64,000 bases of DNA from Actinomadura barringtoniae. Its GTDB lineage: Bacteria > Actinomycetota > Actinomycetes > Streptosporangiales > Streptosporangiaceae. A program made the position numbers and the translations under genes. The stretch is from assembly GCF_017573505.1 (NCBI RefSeq), contig NZ_JAGEOJ010000014.1:186001-250000 (forward strand), read 5' to 3'. The notes below the pieces were generated by a model that had not been told where the DNA came from, ran no database searches, and was given only the letters and a program-made list of their open reading frames with translations. Of this stretch, positions 51,000 through 58,930 are shown piece after piece. Each line of letters opens with the position of its first letter. The first letter of the stretch is position 1.

Positions 51000-51926
51000 T
51001 CAGTTCTTGATCTGGTTGTCGACCACGTCGAGGCTCGGGCGGGCGCCGAGGTGCTGCATGGCCTGAACGGCCAGGCGGTTACCGGCGGTGAGGGCCTCGG
51101 CCGGGGGCTTGCCCTCCAGCCACGCGGGCAGGAAGCCCGCCACGAACGCGTCGCCGGCGCCGGTGCCATCGATGATCTTGTCGATGGGCTCGGCGGGAAC
51201 GGAGATCGGCTCGGGGCGGCCGTTGGTGTACCAGAGCGAGCCGTCGGCGCCGGACTTGATGACCACCTGCGGGTACCAGGCGGTGAGCACCTTGGCGGCC
51301 TGCGCGGGGGTGTCGCGGCCGGTCAGGACCTCGGCCTCGTCGGCGTTCACCACCAGGAGGCGGGCGCCCTGCGTCCATTCCAGGTAGGGCTCGGCGCCCA
51401 TCCGCTTGAGCGGGGAGGACGAGCCGCCGTCGACCGAGATCGACATCTGCGCCTGGCGGGCCAGCTCGAACGCGTGGGTCGCGGCCTTGCGCGACCCCTC
51501 GTTGATCAGCGAGTAGCCGGACAGGTGCAGGTGCGTTCCCTGGTTGAACAGGTCCTTGCAGCGCTCGATGTCCTCGGGCAGCAGCGCCGCGTTGGCGCCG
51601 GGGTCCGACAGCATCGTCCGGTCGCCCTTGTGCGTGATCAGCACGACGCAGGTTCCGGTGGGGCGCTCCTGGTCCATCACGAGGCGGGCGTCCACGCCGT
51701 ACCCCATGAGTTCCATGTCCCTGTTGCGGCCCGCGATGTCGGAGCCGCGGCGGCCGACGAACGCCACCTCGATGCCCTCGAGGGCCAGCCAGGACGCCAC
51801 GTTCGCACCCGAGCCACCCCCGTGCGAGGTCACGGCGGCAGGCGTGTCGCTCCCCTTTGCCAGGGGGAACGCAGCACGGGCAACGGTGTCAGTCATCAAA
51901 TCGCCGACCACGACCACGCGCGTCAT
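51000..51926 (-). CDS. PfkB-family carbohydrate kinase
   Basis: 308 residues. PfkB motifs: N-terminal HGGGSGANVASWLALEG and C-terminal DGTGAGDAFVAGFL with the catalytic Asp. An internal GTCVVLITHKGDRTMLSDPGAN matches the ribokinase-like sugar kinases. It phosphorylates a sugar or a nucleoside; the specificity (2-keto-3-deoxy sugar, fructose or adenosine type) is undetermined. It is not near the fucose locus, so a link is not implied. ATG 51926. Confidence 0.9.
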   Translation of the reverse strand: MTRVVVVGDLMTDTVARAAFPLAKGSDTPAAVTSHGGGSGANVASWLALEGIEVAFVGRRGSDIAGRNRDMELMGYGVDARLVMDQERPTGTCVVLITHKGDRTMLSDPGANAALLPEDIERCKDLFNQGTHLHLSGYSLINEGSRKAATHAFELARQAQMSISVDGGSSSPLKRMGAEPYLEWTQGARLLVVNADEAEVLTGRDTPAQAAKVLTAWYPQVVIKSGADGSLWYTNGRPEPISVPAEPIDKIIDGTGAGDAFVAGFLPAWLEGKPPAEALTAGNRLAVQAMQHLGARPSLDVVDNQIKN

Positions 51927-52130
51927 GGAGTCATCACCTCGATCAACACGGCCCGCGCGAGCGGCTTCTGGGGCGTGTGCTTGACCGTAACAGTTCTTGG
52001 ACCCCGAATAGGTCTCGAACGCGCAGCGAAAGCTCAGAACACGGCTTTTTGCGTGCTGGTCCAGGCCGTTCCGGCCGTTCCGGAGCCAAGACCGAACCGG
52101 ATTCGGCCTGGCGGTGCGCGCCGTTCCACA

Positions 52131-52258
52131 GCCGTCCCGCAGTCCGTCCCGCGGCCCGTGCCGCAGTCGTGCCTCGGCCCGTGCCGCAGTCGTGCCTCGG
52201 CCCGTCCCGCGGCCCGTGCCGCACTCGTGCCTCGGCCCGTGCCGCGGCCGTGCCGCAG
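52131..52258. repeat. 23-bp GC-rich repeats upstream of the Pat-like gene
   Basis: CGGCCCGTGCCGCAGTCGTG plus CCT is repeated at 52152, 52175 and (one change) 52210, interspersed with shorter CGGCCCGTCC copies from 52131 and a final CGGCCCGTGCCGCGGCC at 52233. It sits 50 bp upstream of the 52309 start, within the 382-bp gap after pfkB, where no other gene is seen. Confidence 0.85.
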
Positions 52259-52308
52259 GGGAGGCCCAAACGGGGGTGCGGGTGGGGTGGTGGCCTACTC
52301 TCGGGTAC

Positions 52309-54849
52309 GTGACGGAGAGGTATCCGGATCATTGGGAGGCCGACGTCGTCCTCACCGATGGCGGGACCGCGCATCTGCGGCCCATCCGGAGTGACGACGC
52401 CGAACTGCTGCGCGCCTTCTACGCCCGGCTCTCGTCCGAGTCGATCTACTACCGGTTCTTCTCGCCGCGACCGACGCTGACCGATCGCGAGATCGAGCAC
52501 TTCACGACCGTCGACTACGACAAGCGCGTCGCGCTGATCGCCACGATCGCGGGCGAGATGGTGGCGGTCGTTCGCTACGACAGCCTGACGGATCGGCCCC
52601 TCACCGCCGAGGTGGCGTTCCTGGTGGAGGACGCTCATCAGGGCCGCGGGCTGGGCGCCGTTCTGCTGGAGCACATCGCGGCGGCGGCCAGGGAACGCGG
52701 CCTGGAGCGGTTCGTGGCCAGCGTTCTGCCCGACAACCGGCGCATGACGCGGGTGTTCCGCGAGGTGGGCTACCGGGCCGAGCAGCGCTTCGAGGACGGC
52801 GTGATCGAGCTCGTCCTGGACCTGGAGCCGACCGACACCTCGGTGGAGGTCATGGCGGCGCGCGAGCACCGGGCCGAGCACCGGTCGATCCAGCGGCTGC
52901 TGTTCCCCGCGTCGGTGGCCGTGGTCGGGGCCAGCCGCGCCGAGCACAGCGTCGGCCAGACCGTGCTGCGGAACCTGCTGGGCGGCGACTTCACCGGGCC
53001 GGTCTACCCCGTTCACCCGACCGCGACCGCCGTTGCGGGCGTACGGGCCTACGCCACGGTCCTGGACATACCGGACGACGTGGATCTGGCTGTGGTCGCC
53101 GTACGCGCCGACTCGGTGCACGAGGTCGTCGAGCAGTGCGCGGGCAAGGGCGTGCGCGGGCTGGTCGTGGTGTCGTCGGGCTTCGGCGAGACCGGCGCGG
53201 AGGGGCGGGCGCGCCAGGAGGAGCTCGTACGCCTCGCCCGCGCGTACGGCATGCGCGTGGTCGGTCCCAACTGCCTCGGCATCGCCAACACCGACCCCGC
53301 CGTACGGCTGAACGCGACCCTGGCGCCGACCATGCCGGGCCGCGGCCCGGTCGGCTTCTTCTCGCAGTCCGGCGCGCTCGGCATCGCGATCCTGCAGCGT
53401 ACGGCCGAACGGGGACTGGGCCTCTCGTCGTTCGTGTCGGCGGGCAACCGGGCGGACGTGTCCGGCAACGACCTGATGCAGTACTGGGAAGAGGACCCGG
53501 CGACCAAGGCCGTTCTGCTGTATCTGGAGTCGCTGGGCAACCCGCGCAAGTTCGCCCGGCTGGCCCGGCGCCTCAGCCGCCGCAAGCCGATCGTGGCGGT
53601 GAAGAGCGGCCGCAGCACGCAGGGCGTGCCGATCGGGCATGCGGCTCAGGCGCTCAGCCTGCCTGACCACGCGGTGAGCGCGCTCTTCGCGCAGGCCGGC
53701 GTGATCCGTGTGGAGGACCTCTCCGAGCTGTTCGACGTCGCCCAGCTGCTGGCCTACCAGCCGCTCCCGGGCGGCGACCGCATCGCGATCATCGACAACT
53801 CCGACTCGCTGGGCCTGCTCGCCCAGGACGCCGCCGTCGCGCTCGGCCTGGACGCCCGGCCGCCGGTCAACCTCGGGCCGCTCGCCAAGGCCGAGGAGTA
53901 CGAGGCCGCGCTCGCCGAGGTACTCGCCGACGACACCGTCGACGCCGTCGTGGCGCTGTTCACCCCGCCCACGATCGGCGGCTACGACCTGCGCGTGCCG
54001 GAGAAGATCCTGCGCCTGGCCGCCGGAAGCACCAAGCCGATCGTCGCCACGTACCTGGGCTCCAAGGGCATGCCCGCCGACCTGCGGGTCGTCGCCCCCG
54101 ACGGCTCGGCCGCCGAGGGCTCGGTGCCCTCCTACCCCGCGCCGGAGGACGCCGTACGGGCCCTCGCGTACGCCATCCGCTACGCCCAATGGCGACGCCG
54201 CCCGCCTGGCCGCATGCCCGAATTCGCCGGGACCGACCGCAAGCGAGCACGTGGGCTGGTGGAGGAGTGGCTGGGCGCCGGAGACCCTGGTCCCGGCGCT
54301 GGCCCCGGTCCCGTCCAGGCCACCGCCGCTCAGGCCGCTGAACTCCTGGCCTGCTACGGCATCCAGGTCGCCCCTCGTACGGCAGACGACCAGGTTGGCG
54401 GCCCGGATGCCGTTGCCACCGCCGTTGCTGGTGCTGGTGGCGGCGCCGCTGGTGCTGGCGGCGTTCCGGCCCGGATCGTGACGATGGAGGACCCCTCGTT
54501 CGGGGCCGTGATCTCGTTCGGCCTGGCCGACGAGACCGCCGCGCTGCTGGACGATCGCGCCTACCGCCTGGCCCCGCTGACCGATGTGGAGTCCGCCGAG
54601 CTCGTCCGCGCCATCCGTACGGCCCCCTTGCTCCTCGGCCATCGCGGCGCCGACCCGGTGGACGTGACCGCGCTGGAAGAACTCCTCCAACGCGTCGCCC
54701 GCCTCGGCTACGACCTCCCGGAGGTCGCGAGGCTGGAGCTCAACCCGGTCCTGGTGAGCACCACAGGCGCTTCCGTACGCGAGGTAAAACTTCGCCTAGC
54801 GCGCCCCCTGGGTCCGCGCCCCGAACTGGGCCCCCGTCGCCTCCCTTAA
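52309..54849 (+). CDS. GNAT/acyl-CoA synthetase (NDP-forming) fusion, Pat-like, with reduced ATP-grasp domain
   Basis: 846 residues from GTG 52309. The N-terminal GNAT (about 1-170) has VAFLVEDAHQGRGLGAVLLEHI. The CoA-binding (FPASVAVVGASRAEHSVGQTVLRNLL) and succinyl-CoA-synthetase-like domains (FFSQSGALGIAILQRTAERG; VKSGRSTQGVPIGHAAQALS) follow. The C-terminal ATP-grasp part is shortened: VAPRTADDQVGGPDAVATAV leads into a Gly/Ala run and then the end of the domain (IVTMEDPSFGAVISFGLADETA to ELNPVLVS), so the Lys-containing nucleotide half (about 70-80 residues in relatives) is missing. In actinobacteria such fusions are protein lysine acetyltransferases controlled by the ligase-like part; a regulatory role is inferred. 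Confidence 0.9.
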   Translation: MTERYPDHWEADVVLTDGGTAHLRPIRSDDAELLRAFYARLSSESIYYRFFSPRPTLTDREIEHFTTVDYDKRVALIATIAGEMVAVVRYDSLTDRPLTAEVAFLVEDAHQGRGLGAVLLEHIAAAARERGLERFVASVLPDNRRMTRVFREVGYRAEQRFEDGVIELVLDLEPTDTSVEVMAAREHRAEHRSIQRLLFPASVAVVGASRAEHSVGQTVLRNLLGGDFTGPVYPVHPTATAVAGVRAYATVLDIPDDVDLAVVAVRADSVHEVVEQCAGKGVRGLVVVSSGFGETGAEGRARQEELVRLARAYGMRVVGPNCLGIANTDPAVRLNATLAPTMPGRGPVGFFSQSGALGIAILQRTAERGLGLSSFVSAGNRADVSGNDLMQYWEEDPATKAVLLYLESLGNPRKFARLARRLSRRKPIVAVKSGRSTQGVPIGHAAQALSLPDHAVSALFAQAGVIRVEDLSELFDVAQLLAYQPLPGGDRIAIIDNSDSLGLLAQDAAVALGLDARPPVNLGPLAKAEEYEAALAEVLADDTVDAVVALFTPPTIGGYDLRVPEKILRLAAGSTKPIVATYLGSKGMPADLRVVAPDGSAAEGSVPSYPAPEDAVRALAYAIRYAQWRRRPPGRMPEFAGTDRKRARGLVEEWLGAGDPGPGAGPGPVQATAAQAAELLACYGIQVAPRTADDQVGGPDAVATAVAGAGGGAAGAGGVPARIVTMEDPSFGAVISFGLADETAALLDDRAYRLAPLTDVESAELVRAIRTAPLLLGHRGADPVDVTALEELLQRVARLGYDLPEVARLELNPVLVSTTGASVREVKLRLARPLGPRPELGPRRLP

Positions 54850-55256
54850 ACAGCAGCCACACGTTCGCCGCGATCAGCGCCGCGTATCTGGTCGCGCCAA
54901 TCGGCATCGTCATCGCCGTACGACCGCCTGGCATGCCCGTATGGACCAGCGCCTGCCCGCCGGCCCTAAGCCCCGGCAGAGCAGCGCGAAACGCCTGTCC
55001 GGCAGGGCGGAACAGCGCTCGCACGGCCGTCCTAGGTCCTGGCTGAACGACAGCCCGCTCGCCAGTCTTGAACCTGGCGCCCGCCCGGCCAGTCTTGAGC
55101 CCTGGCGCGGCGCGGCGGCCGGCGCCCGGCGCCCGGCGTCAGTTCTGACCATGGCTGAGAACCACCGCGCCCAACCGTCCACGCGCCGTATGCGCAGGCG
55201 TGGCACGTGTACTGGCGGGTTGGGTGACCGCGGCCGTGGCCCAACCGGGTGGTTGG
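54850..55256. other. Gene-free GC-rich stretch
   Basis: About 400 bp between the Pat-like gene and the proline-rich gene. It contains a 20-odd-bp direct repeat (CCAGTCTTGAACCTGGCGC near 55059 and CCAGTCTTGAGCCCTGGCGC near 55090) but no ORF with family-like features or a convincing ribosome site. Confidence 0.4.
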
Positions 55257-55658
55257 TCAGGTGGTCAGCCCGGTGGGGTGGGGGGGAGTGGGCTCCGGGG
55301 TCGGCGGGACCGGGTCCGGGATGGGACCTGGCGGGCTCGGCTCGGCCGGCGGGCCCGGTGGGACCGGGCTCGGCTCCGGGCTGGGCGGGATCGGATCGGG
55401 CGCAGGCCCCGGCGGGATGGGGCCAGGCGGGCTCGGCGCAGGGCCGGGCGTAGGCGGGCCAGGTGCGGGCGGGCCAGGCGAGGGCGGACCGGGTGCGGGC
55501 GGGCCCGGGGAAGGGGCAGGCGCGGGCGGGCCCGGGGCCGGTTCGGGCGGCGGAACGGGCGGTTCCGGCGCTGGGATGGGCGGTTGCGGGCCTGGCGGAG
55601 GTCCCGGGGTGGGCGGTGGTACGGGGCGTGGCGAGGGCATCGGATCGTTGTATTCCAT
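55257..55658 (-). CDS. Proline-rich repetitive protein
   Basis: 133 residues from ATG 55658 (AGGGGAC ribosome site). After MEYNDPMPSPRP the whole protein is PGPPxPGPP-type repeats (for example PGPPAPAPSPGPPAPGPPSP) with about half Pro. There is no signal peptide or catalytic motif. Extended polyproline structure; possibly a cell-surface or disordered scaffold protein. The GC-rich repeats make both strands open, so coding is supported mainly by the start context and by the PGP composition. Confidence 0.5.
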   Translation of the reverse strand: MEYNDPMPSPRPVPPPTPGPPPGPQPPIPAPEPPVPPPEPAPGPPAPAPSPGPPAPGPPSPGPPAPGPPTPGPAPSPPGPIPPGPAPDPIPPSPEPSPVPPGPPAEPSPPGPIPDPVPPTPEPTPPHPTGLTT

Positions 55659-55749
55659 GGAATGTCCCCTACCCCGGGGGCGGGATGATGACCATGTTCG
55701 GGGCGGCGTCATGTGCGCGGGCGGGGCGGGACAGGGCAGGATGGACCCC

Positions 55750-56331
55750 ATGAGGGAAACCCGAGCGACGGCTCACGGGTTGCGTACCGCCATCGAACGC
55801 AGCGGTTACTACCCGGCCCTGGTCGCCGACGCGGTCGAGTCCGCCGTGGGCGGCGAGCAGGTGAACGCCTACGTCGTACATCATGAGGCGACCTTCGATC
55901 CCGCGATGGAGGTGCGGCGGCACGTGACCGTGCTGGTGCTGTCGCCGTCCAGGCTGCTGGTGTGCCACACCGACGAGCACCCGCCGGGCGACGGGATGGC
56001 CCAGCCGCACGCTTCCACGACGACGGAGGCCGTACGGGTGGACCGCGTCCAGTCGGTCGCGGTGACCCGCGTGGTCCCAGATCCGGCTTCGTACGTTCCG
56101 GGCGTTCCGCCCACCGAGGTGGTGCTCACCATCGGCTGGGGCGCCATCGCCCACATCGATCTCGAGCCCGCCACCTGCGGTGACGAGAACTGCGAGGCCG
56201 ACCACGGCTACACCGGGAGCGTGACCGCCGACGACCTGTCGCTGCGGGTCAGCGAGGCCGCCGACGGGGCGGACGCGGTCGGACAGGTCCTGGCGTTCGC
56301 CGAGGCCCTCTCCGCCGCCACGGCCCGGTGA
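55750..56331 (+). CDS. DUF5998 family protein
   Basis: 193 residues from ATG 55750 (ATG 55741 also possible). The family landmarks are LRTAIERSGYYPALVADAVESAVGGEQVNAYVVHHEATFD, VTVLVLSPSRLLVCHTDEH and IGWGAIAHIDLEPATCGDENCEADHGYTG, with the Cys/His pair of a possible metal site. DUF5998 is actinobacterial and usually precedes a nucleotide pyrophosphatase/phosphodiesterase gene, exactly as here (7-bp gap), so the two probably act together. Function unknown. Confidence 0.85.
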   Translation: MRETRATAHGLRTAIERSGYYPALVADAVESAVGGEQVNAYVVHHEATFDPAMEVRRHVTVLVLSPSRLLVCHTDEHPPGDGMAQPHASTTTEAVRVDRVQSVAVTRVVPDPASYVPGVPPTEVVLTIGWGAIAHIDLEPATCGDENCEADHGYTGSVTADDLSLRVSEAADGADAVGQVLAFAEALSAATAR

Positions 56332-56338
56332 CCGCCCG

Positions 56339-57622
56339 GTGACCGCCGCGCCGCCACCCGCGCAGCCCGCGCAACCGTCACCCGAGCAGCAGCCGTCCGC
56401 GGAGCGGCAGCCTGCGCAGCAGCCGCTCACGCAGCCGTCACCCGCGCAGCCGTCACCCGCGCAGCCGTCACCCGAGCAACCGTCACCCGGGCAGTCGCCA
56501 CCTGCGCAGCCCACGGTCCCGGTGCCCCGGTACGGAACGGGGGCGCTCGCGGATCTGCCGGTATCGGTGCTCGCGGCGCTGGGCGTTCCGGGCGGCCAGA
56601 ACGTGCTGGACCTGCCCACCCTGCCCCGCCAGTGCGTGCTGATCATCGACGGGCTCGGCTGGGAGCAACTGCGCGCCCATCCCGAGGACGCCCCGTTCCT
56701 CGCCTCACTCGAGGGCGGCCCGCTGACCGCGGGCTTCCCGGCCACGACCGTCGCCAGCCTCGGCTCGCTGGCGACCGGCCTGCCGCCCGGTGGGCACGGT
56801 CTGCTGGGCGTTCAGGTGGCCGTACCGGGCGCCGGGCGGCTGATCAACTGCCTGCGCTGGGGAGACCCGGAGATCGAACCTGAGACCTTCCAGCCCGCCC
56901 CGACCGTCTACCAGCGCGCCGCCGACGACGGCGTCTCCGTCTCGTACGTCGCGCTGGGCTTCTACAAGGGCACCGGCCTCAGCCGCGCCACCACGCGCGG
57001 CGCCTCGTACCGGCCCGCCGAGGACCTGGGCGAGCTCGTCGGCCGCACCGAACGCGCGCTGCGCGAGGGCGACCGGGCGTACGTGACCGTCTACCACTCC
57101 GACCTCGACTCGACCGGCCACCGCTACGGAACGGGTTCGCGGGACTGGCGCTTCCAGCTCCGCTTCGTCGACCTGCTGGCCGAACGCATCGCCTCCGTCC
57201 TGCCTGACGGCGCCGCGCTGTACGTCACGGCCGACCACGGCATGGTCGACCCCACCGACCGCGTCGACTTCGACGAGACACCCGCGCTGCAGGCCGGTGT
57301 CGCCATGCTGGGCGGCGACGCCCGCTGCCGCTACGTCTACACCGCGCCTGGGGCCGAGGTGGACGTTCTGGCGTCGTGGCGCGAGACCCTCGGCGACCGC
57401 GCCTGGGTCGTCTCGCGCGACGAGGCCGTACGAGCTGGATGGTTCGGCCAGGTCGACCCGGAGATGGCCCCCCGCATCGGCGACGTGATCGCCGTCCCGT
57501 TCACCGACATGGCCATCATCGCCTCGCAGCGAGAGCGCATGGCCTCCTTGATGGTCGGCATGCACGGCTCCATGGTCTCCGCCGAGCAGCTAGTCCCCCT
57601 CCTCAAGGTAATCCGCCCCTAA
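56339..57622 (+). CDS. Nucleotide pyrophosphatase/phosphodiesterase (alkaline phosphatase superfamily)
   Basis: 427 residues from GTG 56339. The alkaline-phosphatase-superfamily core shows the metal Asp in VLIIDGLGWEQL, Thr nucleophile in GFPATTVASLGSLATG, Asp/His in YHSDLDSTGHRYG, and ADHGMVD and MHGSMVSAEQL late. The family hydrolyses phosphodiester or pyrophosphate bonds. The first 65 residues are an unusual Gln/Ser/Pro repeat (QPSPA) before the conserved VPRYGTGALADLPVSVLAAL. Coupled to DUF5998, 7 bp away. Confidence 0.87.
   Translation: MTAAPPPAQPAQPSPEQQPSAERQPAQQPLTQPSPAQPSPAQPSPEQPSPGQSPPAQPTVPVPRYGTGALADLPVSVLAALGVPGGQNVLDLPTLPRQCVLIIDGLGWEQLRAHPEDAPFLASLEGGPLTAGFPATTVASLGSLATGLPPGGHGLLGVQVAVPGAGRLINCLRWGDPEIEPETFQPAPTVYQRAADDGVSVSYVALGFYKGTGLSRATTRGASYRPAEDLGELVGRTERALREGDRAYVTVYHSDLDSTGHRYGTGSRDWRFQLRFVDLLAERIASVLPDGAALYVTADHGMVDPTDRVDFDETPALQAGVAMLGGDARCRYVYTAPGAEVDVLASWRETLGDRAWVVSRDEAVRAGWFGQVDPEMAPRIGDVIAVPFTDMAIIASQRERMASLMVGMHGSMVSAEQLVPLLKVIRP
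56432..56511 (+). repeat. 15-bp repeat coding QPSPx at the N-terminus of the phosphodiesterase
   Basis: Five to six copies of CAGCCGTCACCCGCG-like units (with GAG/GGG variants for Glu/Gly) give QPSPA/QPSPE in frame. It explains the low-complexity head, which is not part of the conserved domain. Confidence 0.85.
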
Positions 57623-57840
57623 CCCCAGCTCGACCGCCTCCAGGGCTCGCCGGCCGTTGAGAGCTACTAGCTCGGGCAGACCACGACCGACGCGAGGCAG
57701 TTCACGGGGACAGCGCGGGCTGACCACGGGGACCAGGGCGGGCTGACCACTGGGGGACTGTCGCGGGGCCGACCACGGGGACTGGCCGACCGTACGCGCC
57801 TGAGCGCGCTGCGATCGGTCGCTGACTACGCTGGGGCGAT

Positions 57841-58728
57841 GTGACGAACGATGCCGCGCCTCTCCCTAATCCGGGCGCCGACGGTCAGACTGGCGATGTG
57901 CAGCCTCTCATCGACGTGTCCGCACTGGCCCCACTGCTGCGGCGGGAGCCGCCGCCGATCCTCCTTGACGTTCGATGGCATCTGGGCGGCCCGCCCGGGA
58001 TCGAGGCCTACCGCCACGGCCACCTGCCCGGCGCCGTCTTCGTCGACCTGGACGACGACGTCGCGGGCCCGCCCGGCCCGGCGGGACGGCATCCGCTCCC
58101 CAAACCCGCCGACTTCGAGGCCGCGATGCGCCGCGCCGGGGTGACCGGCGACCGCCTCGTGGTGGTCTACGACGACGCCGACTCGACCGCGGCCGCCCGC
58201 GTGTGGTGGACGCTGCGTTACTTCGGGCACGAACGTGTCCGGGTGCTGGACGGCGGTTACAGGGCCTGGACCGAGGCCAAGCGCCCCGTGACGACCGAGG
58301 ACCCGACGGTCAAGCCCGGCGACTTCATCGCTCGTCCTGGCCGCCTGCCGCTGCTGGACGCCGAAGGTGCGGGCGACCTGGCCCACGGCGGCGTTCTGCT
58401 CGACGCCCGAGCGGCCGAACGGTACCGAGGCGAGGTCGAGCCGGTTGACCCGGTCGCGGGCCACATCCCGGGCGCGGTCAGCGCCCCCACGATGGGCAAC
58501 GTCGGCGTGGACGGCCGCTTCCTGCCAGCTGGCCTGCTGCGCGAGCGCTTCGCCAAGCTAGGCGCCACGGACGCGGTCGACGTCGGTACGTACTGCGGCT
58601 CAGGCGTCACCGCCGCCCACGAGATCCTCGCGCTCACCGTGGCGGGCGTCCCGGCCGCGTTGTACGTGGGCTCATGGTCCAACTGGGTAGCCGACCCCGA
58701 CAACCCAGTAGCCACAGGCGACTCCTGA
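57841..58728 (+). CDS. Thiosulfate/3-mercaptopyruvate sulfurtransferase (two rhodanese domains)
   Basis: 295 residues from GTG 57841. Two rhodanese domains, the first inactive (ILLDVRWHLGG...YRHGHLPGAVFVDLDDD) and the second with the active-site Cys in GTYCGSGVTAAHE. The sequence GHIPGAVSAPTMGNVGVDGRFLP is the domain-2 hallmark of the SseA type. It transfers sulfur from thiosulfate or mercaptopyruvate to acceptors. The upstream 57623-57840 has only imperfect GCTGACCACGGGGAC-type repeats. Confidence 0.92.
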   Translation: MTNDAAPLPNPGADGQTGDVQPLIDVSALAPLLRREPPPILLDVRWHLGGPPGIEAYRHGHLPGAVFVDLDDDVAGPPGPAGRHPLPKPADFEAAMRRAGVTGDRLVVVYDDADSTAAARVWWTLRYFGHERVRVLDGGYRAWTEAKRPVTTEDPTVKPGDFIARPGRLPLLDAEGAGDLAHGGVLLDARAAERYRGEVEPVDPVAGHIPGAVSAPTMGNVGVDGRFLPAGLLRERFAKLGATDAVDVGTYCGSGVTAAHEILALTVAGVPAALYVGSWSNWVADPDNPVATGDS

Positions 58729-58930
58729 CCCCATCCCGCAGTCACCCACCCTCCGCGGCCGTGCCGCGGCCTTTGCGGCTGCGGATCGCGTATTGCTCAG
58801 CCGGCGGTGCCGCCCGCACATGTCCGCTGGCGTGGATGCGGAGGCTGCTGCGGACGCGGATCGCATGCCGCTGCGGCTGGCAGCATGCGATCCCGTACGC
58901 GGGTCGTCGGCCAGCGGTCCGCGTCGCCCC

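Noticed and set aside
54740..55024. Minus-strand ORF with a hydrophobic stretch (MPIGATRYAALIAANVWLLF)
   Set aside because: It overlaps the 3' end of the Pat-like gene, has no ribosome site, and its second half is Gly/Arg-rich filler.
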